Source of the DNA: Zizania palustris
Lineage: Eukaryota; Streptophyta; Magnoliopsida; Poales; Poaceae
Direction of reading: 5' to 3'
Length of the DNA stretch: 64,000 bases
NCBI GenBank assembly: GCA_019279435.1
Contig: JAAALK010000285.1
Span: 67,690,865-67,754,864, forward strand
This document shows, one piece after another, positions 34,239 to 46,487 of this stretch; position 1 is the first letter of the stretch; every line of letters starts with the position of its first letter. The notes under the pieces are model-generated. The model did not search any database. It was given only the letters and a program-made list of their open reading frames with translations, and was not told where the DNA came from. Made by a program: the position numbers and the translations under genes.

Positions 34239-34982
34239 GGCATATTTCCTAGCACATAATGGTGATGTAACAACTTCGTATCCCTTAGGAGATATGTTCC
34301 AAAGCAAGGATTCTACAGGAAGAATATGGGAAATGGGCTGTCAAATTAGCACCCTGTGGCATCTCCTTCGTGGCAAGGACAGTGATCAAGTCACAGGTGG
34401 TGGCAGATTTTGTGGCAGAATGGACTCCATCCGCAGTATGGGCTCCGAAGAAGTCAAATGAAGGAATTTTGACTATATACTCTGATGGAGCTTTCGAAGC
34501 ATCTGGAGCAGGTGTCGGAGCGGTAATAATTTTGCCTTAAGGGCAAAGAGCAATGTACTCCGCAAGGCTCAACTATAAGTCCACCAATAATATAGCAGAG
34601 TATGAAGGAATTTTGTTAGGACTTCGAAAGGCACGTGCTTTGGGGGCTACAAGAGTTGTTATTAAAAAGATTCTCAAATTGTAGCAGGGCACGTTGATAA
34701 AAGTTTTCAAGTTCGTCATCCCCAGCTTGCAAAATATTTGGAAAAGATCCATAAGATTGAAGCAGCATTTAAAGGGATTTCCATCCGAAGTATATCTAGA
34801 GCTAAAAATATGCAAGCTGATACCTTGGCAAAAGCTGCAGCCGGAGCTATGGACATTCTGGTAGGAGTTTTTTACGAAGAGCTTAGTTCACCTTCGGTAA
34901 CACAGATCCCTCCCGCAGAATTTCTTTGCATTCCATGTACTGATTGGCGGAGTTCAATTATGGAATTGTTGCAAGGTGAAGC
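34239..34982 (+). pseudogene. Gypsy-1 second, archaeal-type RNase H, cut by SireB
   Basis: After a short linker, a second RNase H fold appears: first Asp in YSDGAFEASGAGVGAVII (34484), Glu in NNIAEYEGILLGLRKA (near 34597), Asp in DSQIV (near 34670) and a C-terminal Asp in NMQADTLAKAA (near 34817). A second RNase H of archaeal type between RNase H and integrase is a hallmark of the Tat lineage. A TAA at 34538-34540 and a frame change near 34670 break it. SireB inserted at 34983. Confidence 0.88.
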
Positions 34983-37048
34983 TGTTGGACCAGAAACGGC
35001 GTCCAAGGGGGGGGTGAATAGGAGCTTTTAAAATTTTAGAGTAAAAATAGCCTTCTGTTTTAATTCTGTCTTCTGCGGAATAGGCTTCGAACACACCCTT
35101 CAAAATTCTGGTTCGGAGGTATTTCACAGCTCCGAATACAGGCTTCGCAAGGAGTAAAAGTTCGAAGCCAAGAAGACTTCGCTCCACACACAAACCCAAA
35201 ATTTAGCTTCTGCTCATTCAGTGCAGCCTTCGCACACAAGGTGACTTCGTGCAGGCTTTGCACTTCACTCTTCGCAAGAGCGGACTTCCCTCTGCGGGCT
35301 TCGACCAGATACTCAGCGACAGCAACTGGTGCTGGGCTTCGTACTTCGAAGGTCTAAACGCACACTTTACGGACTTCGCTAAGGGCTTCGACTAGGGAAG
35401 AAAAACAGGCTTCGATCAGTGCTTCGCTAGTAATCAGAGAGGTCTAGCCTCTAGTTTACACAGAGCGAACACACACTGAAAAAACACACTTCGCCCAAAC
35501 AGGCTTCGGTGCACAACCTCAAGTCAAGCGAAGTGACACACAAGAGATCGAAGCATGAAGCGAGGTATGCATACAAGCTCAAGCAGAATGTGAACACAGA
35601 ATCAAGACTTCGATGCTTGAACAGGGAACACAAAAATTGAACTCACAGGATGAATACAAAGAATGTGGTGGCTAGTACAGGAGCTCAACAATGAATGCTC
35701 AAAGTGTTAATGTGACCTACCCAGCCTCCACTATTTATAGCCACTATTCAGCCATGTGAATTGACTACTTTACCCCTAGGGTTTACATTGCTTTTGTCTC
35801 ATCAGAACAGAGGGGTACAAAAGGTAGTCTGCTTTATTTGGAGGCTTCTCTTGTTAGCTTTTCAAAGGGGACAGCGTCAGCTTTTTGCAGAGCAGACACT
35901 GTCAGCCTTTACAGTCTTGGATTCTTCTGAAGCCCCCCTTCACACGCGAGGGGTGCGGTAGCTTTGGTGAGAAGCCTTGAGCCTGACGGCCTTCGCTTCA
36001 CCGAAGTCAGCCTTCGATACAGTCACGGTTTTGAGCCGAAGCCGTCAAAGCCCTTGGGCCTTCGTACCAACACCTTCGGAGTGGACCACCACGGCTTGCA
36101 GCTTCTCCCAACTCGAACTCCGTCAGTCCATGTACCGAAGACATGCAAGCCCGAAGTACCTCAAGTAAACCTCACTCCGGAGCCAGCCTTGCTCCGAAGC
36201 CTGCTTCACTCCGAAGCCCCACCTTCGGAGTACCACCCTACGAAGTCCCTCATTCGTCCAAGGCCTCCGCATGAAGCATTCCATAAGCACTTCGTCGTAG
36301 TGTCTCTCCCTGAGCACACTCCTCGACGAGCCTCACCCGGACCATGCCTTCGATGCACCTCGACTTCTAAGACCTTCGTCGGGTATACCTTCGAATGTCT
36401 CCCTTCGGAGCACACTTCGATCACCTTGCCTCATTGCTGAGGACTTGATCCACCATACTCCGAAGTCACTCCATTCAGAGTACCCTCGAAGTGCCTCGCC
36501 TCCGAGGACTTCGTCTCGGGGTACCTTCACCTGGAGCCACGCTCCGCACTTACTGCCTTTTCCTGGCGCACCTCGACCCGAGGTCCGACCCTCGACCCCT
36601 TCGCAGCCTTCGTGACGGAGCTCCCCTCTCCCCTCGCATCAAGCCTCCCGCTTGACCCAGGTTCACTTGCTACGATCCGTCCATCGCCTCCGAAGTCCCC
36701 TGCGCACCACAGACAAACAGACAGTGTATCCATACCCCGGAGACCTCTCCGATTGAACAACCTCCGATACACACTCCGGTGTATCGCCCAAAGTACCGAA
36801 CCCTTCGGTAGAGCCAATCATCGTGTACTGTCAGACCCCTCCAACAAGCACACTCCGCTGCAACAGCTGCAGCAACCAGAGCCACCGAACCCTTCGGTGA
36901 AACAGCCTCCGAACACCTTCAGAGAACCAGCCTCCGAACACCTTCAGAGAACCAACCTCCGAACCCCTTCGGAGGGACCCCTTCGAATCAGAGGGTAAAA
37001 TCTCTCAATCACTCATCACAGACTCCGAAACCAACCCTTGGTTTCTCT
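34983..37048 (-). repeat. SireB 3' LTR (2066 bp)
   Basis: The reverse-strand end reads TCCAACA at 34983. The start at 37048 reads AGAGAAACC instead of TGAGAAACC, a mutated terminus adjoining the PPT. A reverse-strand TATA (CTATAAATAG, 35731-35740) is intact here but deleted in the 5' LTR. The outer half is dense in CTTCG/CGAAG and holds a hairpin array at 36883-36975. ORF-like stretches at 35964-36530 and 36612-36998 lie in the LTR and are not supported as genes. Confidence 0.93.
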
Positions 37049-37073
37049 ATCTCCCCCTTGATGAGTGCATTGA
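37005..37073 (-). promoter_or_regulatory. Stem-loop spanning the PPT and the 3' LTR start (SireB)
   Basis: On the reverse strand, the PPT-side arm TCAATGCACTCATCA (37059-37073) pairs with TGATGAGTGATTGA (37005-37018) with one unpaired base. The loop holds the PPT (AAGGGGGAGAT, 37049-37059) and an inner perfect hairpin, GAAACCAA / TTGGTTTC, in the first LTR bases. The inner stem has no sequence similarity to the SireA one. Confidence 0.65.
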
Positions 37074-38179
37074 CAACCAAATTCAAGTTCAAGAAAATTT
37101 GAAAAAATTTCTGCTCACAAGTGACCATAAAAACTCAGAAACGAGTCAAATCATGTCACTTGACAAAGAATTTTCCTCCCCTTTTTCAAAAGAGTAAAAG
37201 CCCCTTCGGCAAAACTTCCTTTTGCAAGATAAAAACTCCCCCTGAGTTAATTTTCCCTTTTTGCTGCAGAGAACTCAACAATTTCTCCCCCTTTGGCAAT
37301 GCAAGCATCAAGGAGCATGTAAAAGATGCATAGCTTCGAAATGGGAAGAATTGCAAAGACATATAAAGCAAAAATATGCCAATATTAATACCAATTATCA
37401 TGTGCTCAACTCAATTTAACATCCTCTAAAAACATGATGACATCATGTGATTTTATCATTTTGAAATAAAAGCATCACCACTCAATCAAGGTAACTAGAC
37501 AAGTAAAAACAGGGACTGCGCAAAGCTAGTCAATTTCTACTCTAGACAGACAAGTCCAGTTCAAGTGGAGCATTAAAAGCAAACTTGATGATCAATGAGT
37601 TTGCTGTTCTTTTCATAATGCTAGGGGTTATTTGTTTGTCTACCTTATACTTTCCAATCAGGCCAAGCCTAGGCAGAAAAGCCATCAGAAGCTTAAGGTG
37701 GTGATTTTGGCATACACTACACTATCCCAGTTCAGACCAAAGTAAAATGGTAAGCAGTCTAGAATAGAGCAGTGCGACAAACAAACTCACCTGGATCTTT
37801 TTGCTTTGAAGCATGCAAATCATGGATTTTTGGAGTTTTGATTAAGTGAATCAATTTGTGTAACACTTGATGAATATCCATGAGTATGAAGAACTATTTT
37901 TCAAGTTGCAATGTTTAGCATCTAGAGAAAAGGTGTCTTGCTATCAAGCAGATAAAAGATAGCTAAAGCAGTCCTGCCTAAACATGCTAGATTCAAGACT
38001 AAGAAGTGAGCATGATTTGATTTTGGAAAGATAAATCATACACATAATGTTTCAGATATATTAAATTAAGCTGAGCTGACATGATTTCATGAATTACATT
38101 TAGGCATATAAGTGCAAAAGATGTAAATGCAATTTCACACATGATGAGCATATGCAAGACAGTTAAAATCTGCTCCCCC
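37049..38179 (-). other. SireB 3' non-coding region with multiplied PPT motifs
   Basis: Lies between the RNase H stop (38180) and the LTR. GGGGGAG-type motifs are seen on the reverse strand near 37051, 37232, 37291 and 38170. No ORF supported. Short blocks resemble the 3' non-coding region of SireA-1. Confidence 0.75.
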
Positions 38180-39340
38180 TCACAAAATGCCGTAAGGGTG
38201 ACAAACACCAAGTTCCCCACGCAAGTAGGCAAAACGAGAAGCATCGAGGGGTTTTCTGAATATATCGGCTAGCTGGTGTTGGGTATCAACATATTGAAGT
38301 TCAATATCACCCTTCTCATTGTGATCTCTGAGAAAATGATATCGCACATCAATGTGTTTGGTTCTGGAATGCTGAACCGGGTTGTTTGCAATACAAATAG
38401 CGCTAGTGTTATCACAGAAAAGTGGAACACTCTTATAATCTAACCCAAAATCCCGCAAAGTGGACACCATCCACAAAATCTGAGAGCAACAGCTAGCTGC
38501 AGCAACATATTCGGCCTCAGCCGTCGATTGTGCAACACTAGACTGTTTGCGGGAAGACCAGTAAACCAGAGAAGTAACTAGAAAATGACAAGTACCAGAG
38601 GTACTTTTCCTATCAATCCTACACCCAGCAAAGTCCGCATCGGAATAACCTCGAAGACACAAAGAGGAAGACGCTGAATACCATATGCCGAACTCGAGGG
38701 TATGTTTGAGATACCTGAGAATGCGCTTTAACCGCTTGGCGGTGCGAAGCTCGTGGTGAAGCCTGAAAACGGCGCATAGACACACTGCGAAGTGTATGTC
38801 CGGCCTCGTAGCAGTCAAGTAGAGGAGGGAGCCGATCATGCTTCGGAACTCCTTCTGATCTACGGCTTCTCCATCTTCGTCAGGATCCAATGCTACAGAT
38901 GTAGCCATAGGAGTGGTGAGAGGCTTCGCATCGGCCATGTCGAATTTCTTGAGCAGGTCCTTGGTGTACTTCGTCTGGTGGACGAAGGTACCTTGTTTTC
39001 TTTGCTTGATTTGCATCCCAAGGAAAAAGGTGAGTTCACCCATCATGGACATTTCAAACTCCCTGCTCATGGCATCTGCAAACTCGGCAACCAAAGCATG
39101 AGAAGAGCCACCAAAGATGATATCATCCACATAAATCTGAACTAGGAGGAAATCTTTGCCATGCTTGAGAGTGAACAGGGTTTTATCAACAGATCCCATC
39201 AAATACCCCCGCTCAAGCAGAAAAGACTTAAGTCTGTCATACCATGCCCGAGGGGCCTGCTTGAGTCCATAAAGAGCCTTATGAAGTTTAAGGACTTTAT
39301 GTGGGTATTTGGGGTTTTCAAAACCAGGGGTTGTTTTACA
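38180..39340 (-). pseudogene. SireB RNase H and C-terminal reverse transcriptase
   Basis: The 340-codon frame 39202-38180 holds the RT active site YVDD (39122-39133), FFLGMQIKQ, SMIGSLLYLTATRPDIHF, and the RNase H with GYSDADFAGC, STAEAEYVA and DNTSAICIANNP, ending HPYGIL. This part is intact over 1 kb and is the best preserved pol segment in the window. It joins the upstream frame through a 4-bp overlap, i.e. a single-base shift near 39200, and another near 39340. At least one may be an assembly error. Confidence 0.92.
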
Positions 39341-40413
39341 TAAACATCTTCGTCTATGAAGCCATTAAGGAAGGCACTTTTGACATCCATTTGATAGAGT
39401 TTGAATCCCCGGGATGTCGCAAAGGCAAGCAAAATCCTAATGGCCTCAAGACGAGCAACAGGTGCAAAAGTTTCAGTAAAATCAATCCCTTCTAGTTGAG
39501 AATAACCCTGAGGTACAAGTCTAGCCTTGTTTCTAACTATAGTCCCATCCTCCCCTTGTTTGTTTTTGAAAATCCATTTTGTTCCAATGAAATGAACATT
39601 TGGTGGAGGATCAACTAATGTCCAGACTTGGTTTCTCTCAAAATTTTCAAGTTCTTCATGCATGGCATTGATCCAACTAGAATCAGAAAGTGCATGACTA
39701 ACATCTAAGGGCTCGAAAGAATCAACAAAAGCGGAATCAATGAAATGAGCATGAGAACGTGTTACCCTTTGATCAAGCTCACCAATGATCTGCTCGGGAG
39801 GATGCATCCTTTGAACATGGTGTGGAGCCTCACGGCGGGATGCAGTCTCCCCCTCAACTTGTGCATTGGAGTGGTCCAAGATGACCGATGTCGAGGTAGT
39901 TGCTTCGGGACCTAGTGCCGAAGTGGTCGAAGCAGGGTCGGCTTCGGGGGTTGATGTTGAGGGTAGTAGGGGTTCATCCTCGAAATCTCCGGGATCTTCT
40001 TCTTCGAAGATGGTCTGTTCCATATCATGTTCATTTTCCTGTTCAAGAGCAGAACTAACAGAGGGGGTTGATTCATCAAAAGTCACATCACATGACTCGA
40101 TGACAGTGTTAGTCTCCAAATTATAAACACGATAAGAATGACCATGTGTAGTGTACCCCAAAAAGATCCCGTCAGAAGAACGCGACTCAAATTTGTCCAA
40201 ATTACCACGTTTTAGGATAAAGCACTGACAGCCAAAAACTCGAAGATGAGTAACCTTGGGCTGTCTCCCAAAACGTAGCTCATAAGATGTCAAGTTCAAA
40301 ATTGAGCGCAAGAATATTCGGTTTGAGATGTAACATGCAGTGTTCATGGCCTCAGCCCAGAATTTTCTAGGAGTCCTATGCTCATCGAGCATCGTCGTAG
40401 CCATCTCAACCAA
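39199..40413 (-). pseudogene. SireB integrase C-terminus and reverse transcriptase core
   Basis: The 404-codon frame starts in the integrase tail (MLDEHRTPRKFWAEAMNTACY, LRVFGCQCFILKR, DGIFLGYTTHGHSYRVYN). It crosses an acidic, Ser/Thr-rich linker and enters RT with NAMHEELENFERNQVWTLV, GTKWIFKNKQGEDG, ARLVPQGYSQLEGIDFTETF and LYQMDVKSAFLNG. It then drifts out of frame near 39340. The linker-then-RT arrangement is standard for Sireviruses. Confidence 0.92.
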
Positions 40414-41329
40414 AGTGCGGTTTTCCTCTCAATGACACCGTTCTGTTGAGGAACCCGCGGAGCAGAGAATTGATGTTCTATGCCATGCTCCATGCAAAAG
40501 TCAACAAAGAGACTATTCTTGAACTCAGTGCCATTATCACTTCGAATGAATTTCAATGCACTAGTGAGTTCAGTGAAAAGTCTCAAAGCCAAGCTCCGAA
40601 AGTGTGAAAACACTTCATCCTTGCTGGCAAGAAAGAAGACCCAATAGTAGCGAGAGAAATCGTCGACAATTACTAACACATACCACTTGCCGCCTAAAGA
40701 ACTAACCCAAGACGGACCTACAGTGTCCATGTGGAGAAGTTCTCCGGGTTGTTCAGTCATCACAGTGGTGACTGGCGAGTGCGAAGCGGCAATCATTTTT
40801 CCATGTCGACAAGGAGCGCAAACCAAATTCTTCTCAAACTTGAGCTTGGGCAATCCTCGGATTAGACCTAGGGCACTCAGACGAGCGAGAAATTCAAAAC
40901 TCATATGCCCTAGTCTCCTATGCCATTTCCAAAACTCAGACGCCAAATGTGCAACAAGACAATAAGAAGAACCAGATGACTCAGAAAAATCAGCTCCAAA
41001 AACTCTCCCAACTCTAAAGATCTTGCAGACAACAACGCCAACAGAATTGAGTACTTGCGAAGTATCGCGATGGAATCGCACTTCGAAGGCCTCATCAACA
41101 ACTGAGATACAGAAAGCAAATTGCATCCCAGGTTTTCAACCAAAGCAACATCTTTGAGAGTGAAATTAGAGTTAATTCTTACCACACCTTTACCTTTCAC
41201 TCTACTCCTTCGATTATTCCCGAAGGTGATATGTTCCTTTTGCTTGGTTGTGGTGAGGCTGGAGAACCATGATGCATCTCCAGTCATATGGCGCGAACAA
41301 CCGGAGTCCATGATCCACGTGCCCTCCAA
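40344..41329 (-). pseudogene. SireB protease, GAG-pre-integrase and integrase catalytic core
   Basis: The protease motif WIMDSGCSRHMTG lies at about 41281-41320 in one frame. A frame change near 41120 leads to the 260-codon frame 41126-40344, with WKWHRRLGHMSFEFL, the zinc-binding C..C of VCAPCRHGKM and integrase residues D in LLHMDTVGPS, D in FIRSDNGTEFKN and E in QQNGVIERK. A single-base shift near 40430 separates this from the integrase tail. The integrase would insert the cDNA into the genome. Confidence 0.92.
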
Positions 41330-41925
41330 GCCTCGGTCTGTCGCCTACACATGATAAGAAAATCTCGATCGCTCAGTGCTGGGGTGAGTGAAAATATGAC
41401 GAGGCATCCAACACTGAGTGATACGAGTAGTAGGCATAGTAAAGTAGACTGTCTACGCATAGGATAATCAGAATGATGCAAAGTGCGAGGTCTACCCACA
41501 TGCTGTGATCTAACAGCATGATGAGGTCTCCTACTCTGATGAGGTACAAAGCTACTCGTCCATGGTCTACCACCATATGGAACATGGTGAACACCTCGAG
41601 AAGCACAAGGAGCCTCGAAAACAGGATGAGAGTAAAACTCAGACTCATGCATACCTAAAGATGGGTAATGCATGTTCTGGAACCTCATCTCCTGAGAGCG
41701 TCGCTCATCCTTGATGCGACGAAAACAGAACCCAACTAGATGACCCACCCGCTGACAGTAGGACAATGAAAAATTCTCCTAGGGGCACTCTCATGGGTCA
41801 TAGGAGCAACTCTCACAGGCTCCTTGGGCTTCTACTGAGTGGTTTTCTTGAGAGGAACTCTTTTTGTGGCAGGAGTGGTTTTCTTAGGAGTTCGGGTAGG
41901 CTTTTTGGCTGATGGAGTGTCTAAC
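41284..41925 (-). pseudogene. SireB gag C-terminal part, downstream of the LARD insertion
   Basis: The 160-codon frame 41766-41284 begins with the knuckle-like YCQRVGHLVGFCFRR and continues through a His/Pro/Arg-rich segment up to the protease. From 41767 to 41925 the reverse strand is a Lys/Arg/Thr-rich segment with stops. At 41925 the gene is cut by the LARD, and the preceding gag part lies at 51870-53990. Confidence 0.82.
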
Positions 41926-44900
41926 TGTAACGCCCTGAATTTTATCAGGCGTTAAAAATAAAATAAAGTAATTAATAAATGAATTTCAAGAAAAGGATTC
42001 AGTATAAATCGATAAATAAGAAATCTAAAATACAAGCTTAAATTTTCATTTAAAAATAAATCGCAGCTACTGTATTTTTTCCCAAAAATCTCCTAGCCTT
42101 AAATTGCGTCCCAAAAATTTTTCGGAATTTTTGACGCAAAGGAATTAAATATAATCAATATCATTTCATTGTAAAACTTTAACACTAATTAATAAAATAT
42201 ATTTCAACAAGAATTTTTGTGTGAATAAAATATATGATAAACCATTTCAATTAAAAATAATATAAAACCAAATAAAATTCGGCTAGAGAAATTTCAAGTA
42301 AATTTCCCCCACCTCAAATATATTTAGGTTTTTATTAAGAATTTTGTAACTAGAATAGTAATCCATAATATTTCAATGATAACTTTAATAAAAAAGTAAT
42401 TAAATCACTCTCTTTCCAATAATTTGAATCATAATTTCTGACTATCTATATCTTTGCCCAATCAAAAATCCCGAGGAATCAACGTTCTATTTTCGGTCGC
42501 GAAATTAAAATCCCATTGTTAACTGCGTGTTTAAATCCCATTAAAAATCACTTTAAAAATTATTTTTATATTCCCAAAAATGAATTAAAAACCTTGTTTT
42601 GGTGTTCATGTTCGGAATTTCTAATTTCGACGCGAATACAAAATTAATTGATTTTTCAAACCGCCGTTTATTCATTAAAATATTCCACGCGTTTATTCTT
42701 TAAAATCCAAGGATTTATAAATTTATTTTAAATTTCAAACTTTCCAAAAATTTTTAACTTTTCTTAAAATTTCAATTTTGGATTTTCAGAAAATATTTTC
42801 CTATTTTTTCCTCCTTTCCTTTCTTTCCTTTTTCCCTTTTTCTCTTTCCTTCTTTTTCCTTTCCTTCTCTCTCCTTGCTTTCTTTTCTTCCTGCGCACCT
42901 CCCTTGGCTGCACGGACAGCCACCTCCACTCCCTCCTTCCATTTCTCCATTCCTCTTCCTTTTTTCCTCTTTCCTTCTTCTCACTCTATTTTCCTTCCTT
43001 TCTCTTTCCATTTCTCTCCCTTTCTATTTTTCCCTCCTCCTTCCATTTCTCCATTCCCCTTCCTTTTTTCCTCTTTCCTTCTTCTCCCTCTATTTTCCTT
43101 ATTTTCTCTTTCCATTTATCTCTCTTTCTATTTCTCCCTCCTCTTTCCATTTCTCACTCCTCTTTCCATTTTTCCCATAGCCCTTCTCCCCCTATAAAAA
43201 CCATGCCACCCTCTCATTCTCCCCACACCACCCTCTCCTCCTCCCTATGCCACCCTCTCCAAAACCATCCACGTCGGCTGCGCAGCCATGTCGTCCTGCG
43301 CCCCGTGCGCCATCCGTTGTATAGCGCCAAGCCGATACTCCGCATCATCGTCTTTTGTTCCCTCCCGGTGAGAACACATTTTCTTTTGATTCACTTGCTC
43401 CTATCAATTAAATTATTCCATGTCTAATTATCGCATCATAATTGTTTCTATTCCACTATGTCATCTTGTTCATCGATACGTTTCAACTATAATTAATATT
43501 GATCCTAAAATATCATTATCAAAACCGGATGATCCCGCTTTGATTATAATATATATAATGGGTTATTCTCGTATCGTCCCTTAATCCTTGATAATCTATT
43601 TAATCTAATTTATTCATTATTTTTACTTGATCCTTTATCGTCAAATTAATAATATTTATCTCGATTTATTAGGTCAAAATCTCATTTCAACTATGTATTT
43701 AAATTTCGTTAAAAATCCTTTTTAAAAACATTTTATATATTGAATTAAGAAGAGAAAAATAAATACAAATCATGATATATAACTCAGGATTTGAGATGAG
43801 TAATTTATGTTAAGTTTCTCAAGACAAAATAAATTTTTATAAGATTTTATAAATTTTATTTTAAATTGCAGAAAATAAAATTTAAATTATATAGACCGTG
43901 TATGAATAATAAAATGGTTAAAACAACGAGGAATTAAGAATCTCAAAAAGAATTCAAATTTTGGGTTTGGGAAATTTTTATTAAATTCTTCAAGCTAAAA
44001 ATATACACTAGGCTTTTTATTTGAATTTTTAATATTTTATAACTATTACAATAAATACAAACATCATATAAGAAATTGGTTAAAAACTTCATTTATATAC
44101 TCTCCCCAAAAATTCATATCTCCTTCAAATTAGCTCCAAATTCGACCATTCAAATTTTGTAAAATCTATCTTTTTATTATCTACACTTTTATGCAATAAA
44201 AACAATATGTTATTTGGCACATAATAATCTTATTAAATAAATAAAAGCCCCCTTTAGGATTTAATTATTATTTCATTTAAGTAATTCAGAAAAACCCTTA
44301 AAAAATATTTATTAATTTTAGATGATATATTGACTCCAGTACCCTGTTTATAAGCCAATAAAAATATAATAATTCACTTTTCTCATTTTAATTTATTAAA
44401 CAACATTTCCAAGGCCCTTTAAGATAAATGATTAATAATAATGCAACACTTTACAAAAATATCATGAATATATTCAGAGGACTTAATGACTTTATTCCAC
44501 TATTTTAATGCAACAAAAATAACATGTTCACTTTGCCCACTTTAATCTATAATTAATATGCAAAAGCCCTTGTAGGATAATTAAGTAATTCATATAATAG
44601 AAGTTAAACACTTTATAAAAATGTCATGACAACTTATATAATAACTTCAGAAAACCTAACAACTTGAGTTTACTATTTGTAATACAATAAAAATAGAATA
44701 TTCATTTTGCCCACCTTGTTCCATTAAATCATATTACACAAAGCCCTTTTTAATAGTAAAGATCCATACTTTATAAAAAATATCTTAAAGCTAGATAACA
44801 AACTTCAGAAGACTTAATAATTTAAAGTCACTATTTTGATACCATAAAAACATCAAGGCTAATTTATACATCTCTAAGTTCATCTCTAAAAAGGGGAAAT

Positions 44901-46487
44901 AAAAACCCCTAGGAAAAATAAATTACATCAAGTCATAAATTCAGAAATCTCATTAGGAATCAATCTGAAATATTTAAGTAACAATTCCCTAGAATTTAAG
45001 ACTCTATCTCCCTTACTTAAATCCAACAACGACTTGTATGCTTGTATGCTTGATTTTGGATTGTTTATTGAATGTTGTGTTTACTTTTCCGTATCGAGAA
45101 GACTACGACGCCGTCGAGGATCCGGAGTTTTACCCCGAGGTTCCACCTTCACCATTCACAGATCAAGGCAAGTCATCGACCACCTTTGTGGACACAGTTG
45201 ATCATATTTGAGCCCATGTTTTAATAAATTATTGCTATAACCCTTAGGATAAATATTGCATTAGTCAAACATCAAGCCCTACACTTATATTTATTAGATC
45301 CCCTTCCCTGTGTGCAAACCCAAGCCATGCTTATTGAGCCCCAACTCCTTGTCACTCTACAAATATTATATTAGCTAGTGCCCAATGTACCGGCACAACT
45401 GCTATAGGATATAAAGAATGAGTCGTAGAGTAGATGAATTCTGGTATATGAAATACCCCGTTATTCTTGTCTCTGGACTCTGTTGGAGTTAGGTATGTTA
45501 TAAGTATGGTGGGTTCCGGGTGCAAGCTCGGGTTTTGGTATGTCGCACCCGGGGCACTATAAGGACCGGTCTGCGGGATCTGTTGCAAAGCACTTCCGTA
45601 CCAACCACAAGTCTAATGGGTAAGTCCTAACTGGAAGTGTGGAACACTCCGTCTCACGGCACCATAGTGGAGGGGGCAAGGGCTAGCCCTCAGGGCGCCT
45701 TGTACCGACGATGGCTCAAGAGGGGGTATTGTGGAAACTCGACATGGCGAGACACGGTACGAACCTATAAGAGGGTGCTGTTGAGTCGGGGAAGACCATA
45801 TGGAAGGTTTTGGCACGAGTTCCCGTGTGATGGGTCATCTCGTACACTTCGGTGTAGGTGATGAGTGCGTGCCTTGTGGGTACAGTGGTACATCTCTGAT
45901 CAGAGTAATTCAATCTTTTCGAAAAGCCGAGCCCACGGTCAAGGGCGGGTTGTGTGACTACTCGCAGTTAGTTTACAATTATTTGAATGGATGAGTTATT
46001 CATGGCATGTAAGGACTGTTGTGCGAGGAGGTAAAACGTACTCCTCGAGTTAGAAGATGATGATGATGCATTCACATGTTACTTTTCCGTACAAATAAAA
46101 TGCTCACATTAAATGCTTTACAAATATGCTGCTTCCGCTAAACTAGCCACTATCTCCCTTGTTATTATCTTGCATCTATACTTGCATTCGGTGGCTTGCT
46201 GAGTACATCTGTACTCACCCCGTTGACTTACACCATCAGAGCCAGTCTACTATGAGGAGGATGAAGGTCTGGAGTAGCGACCCAGTCAAGGCGAGACTGG
46301 AAGGAGGCGTTCATCTAGGACCCTTATTTTATTAGTTCTCTTCATCTTCATTCACTTTTGTATTAATGCGGTCTACGAACCGTGAATGATTGCCCGTATT
46401 GTACGTGGTCGCTTGATGAACGTCTTGTTTTATTGATTTTCGATAGAATTTCAATAAAGTCCTGATTTATTAAATCGGGGCGCGACA
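41926..46487 (+). repeat. LARD left LTR (4562 bp)
   Basis: TGTAACGCCC...GGGGCGCGACA. The first 30 bp form an imperfect hairpin (AACGCCCTGA with TCAGGCGTT). A polypyrimidine tract (42800-43190) leads into a TATA box (CTATAAAAA, 43192-43200), so U3 is about 1.3 kb and R plus U5 about 3.3 kb. The acidic-peptide segment is at 45095-45181. Only three base substitutions were noted against the right LTR, with about 25 one- or two-base length differences. Confidence 0.95.

Noticed and set aside
36900..36975. Heat-shock elements in the SireB LTR
   Set aside because: GAA and TTC occur in inverted pairs but with four-base spacing (GAACACCTTC) or none (TTCGAA), not the two-base spacing of heat-shock elements.
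36900..36985. CRISPR-like array of short repeats
   Set aside because: Units are contiguous palindromic repeats without unique spacers, in an LTR of a plant retrotransposon.
35964..36998. Open frames in the SireB 3' LTR, also at 55024-56294 in the 5' LTR
   Set aside because: They arise from CTTCG-rich repeats with few stops; frames differ between the two LTRs through indels.
43203..43427. 74-codon forward frame just after the LARD TATA box, repeated at 48573-48797
   Set aside because: Pro/Ser/His-rich leader sequence with no homologous frame in the diverged outer LTR, so no sign of coding constraint.
45352..45588. 78-codon reverse frame repeated at 50724-50960
   Set aside because: Present twice only because the LTRs are duplicates; no domain, and it lies in the LTR leader on the antisense strand.
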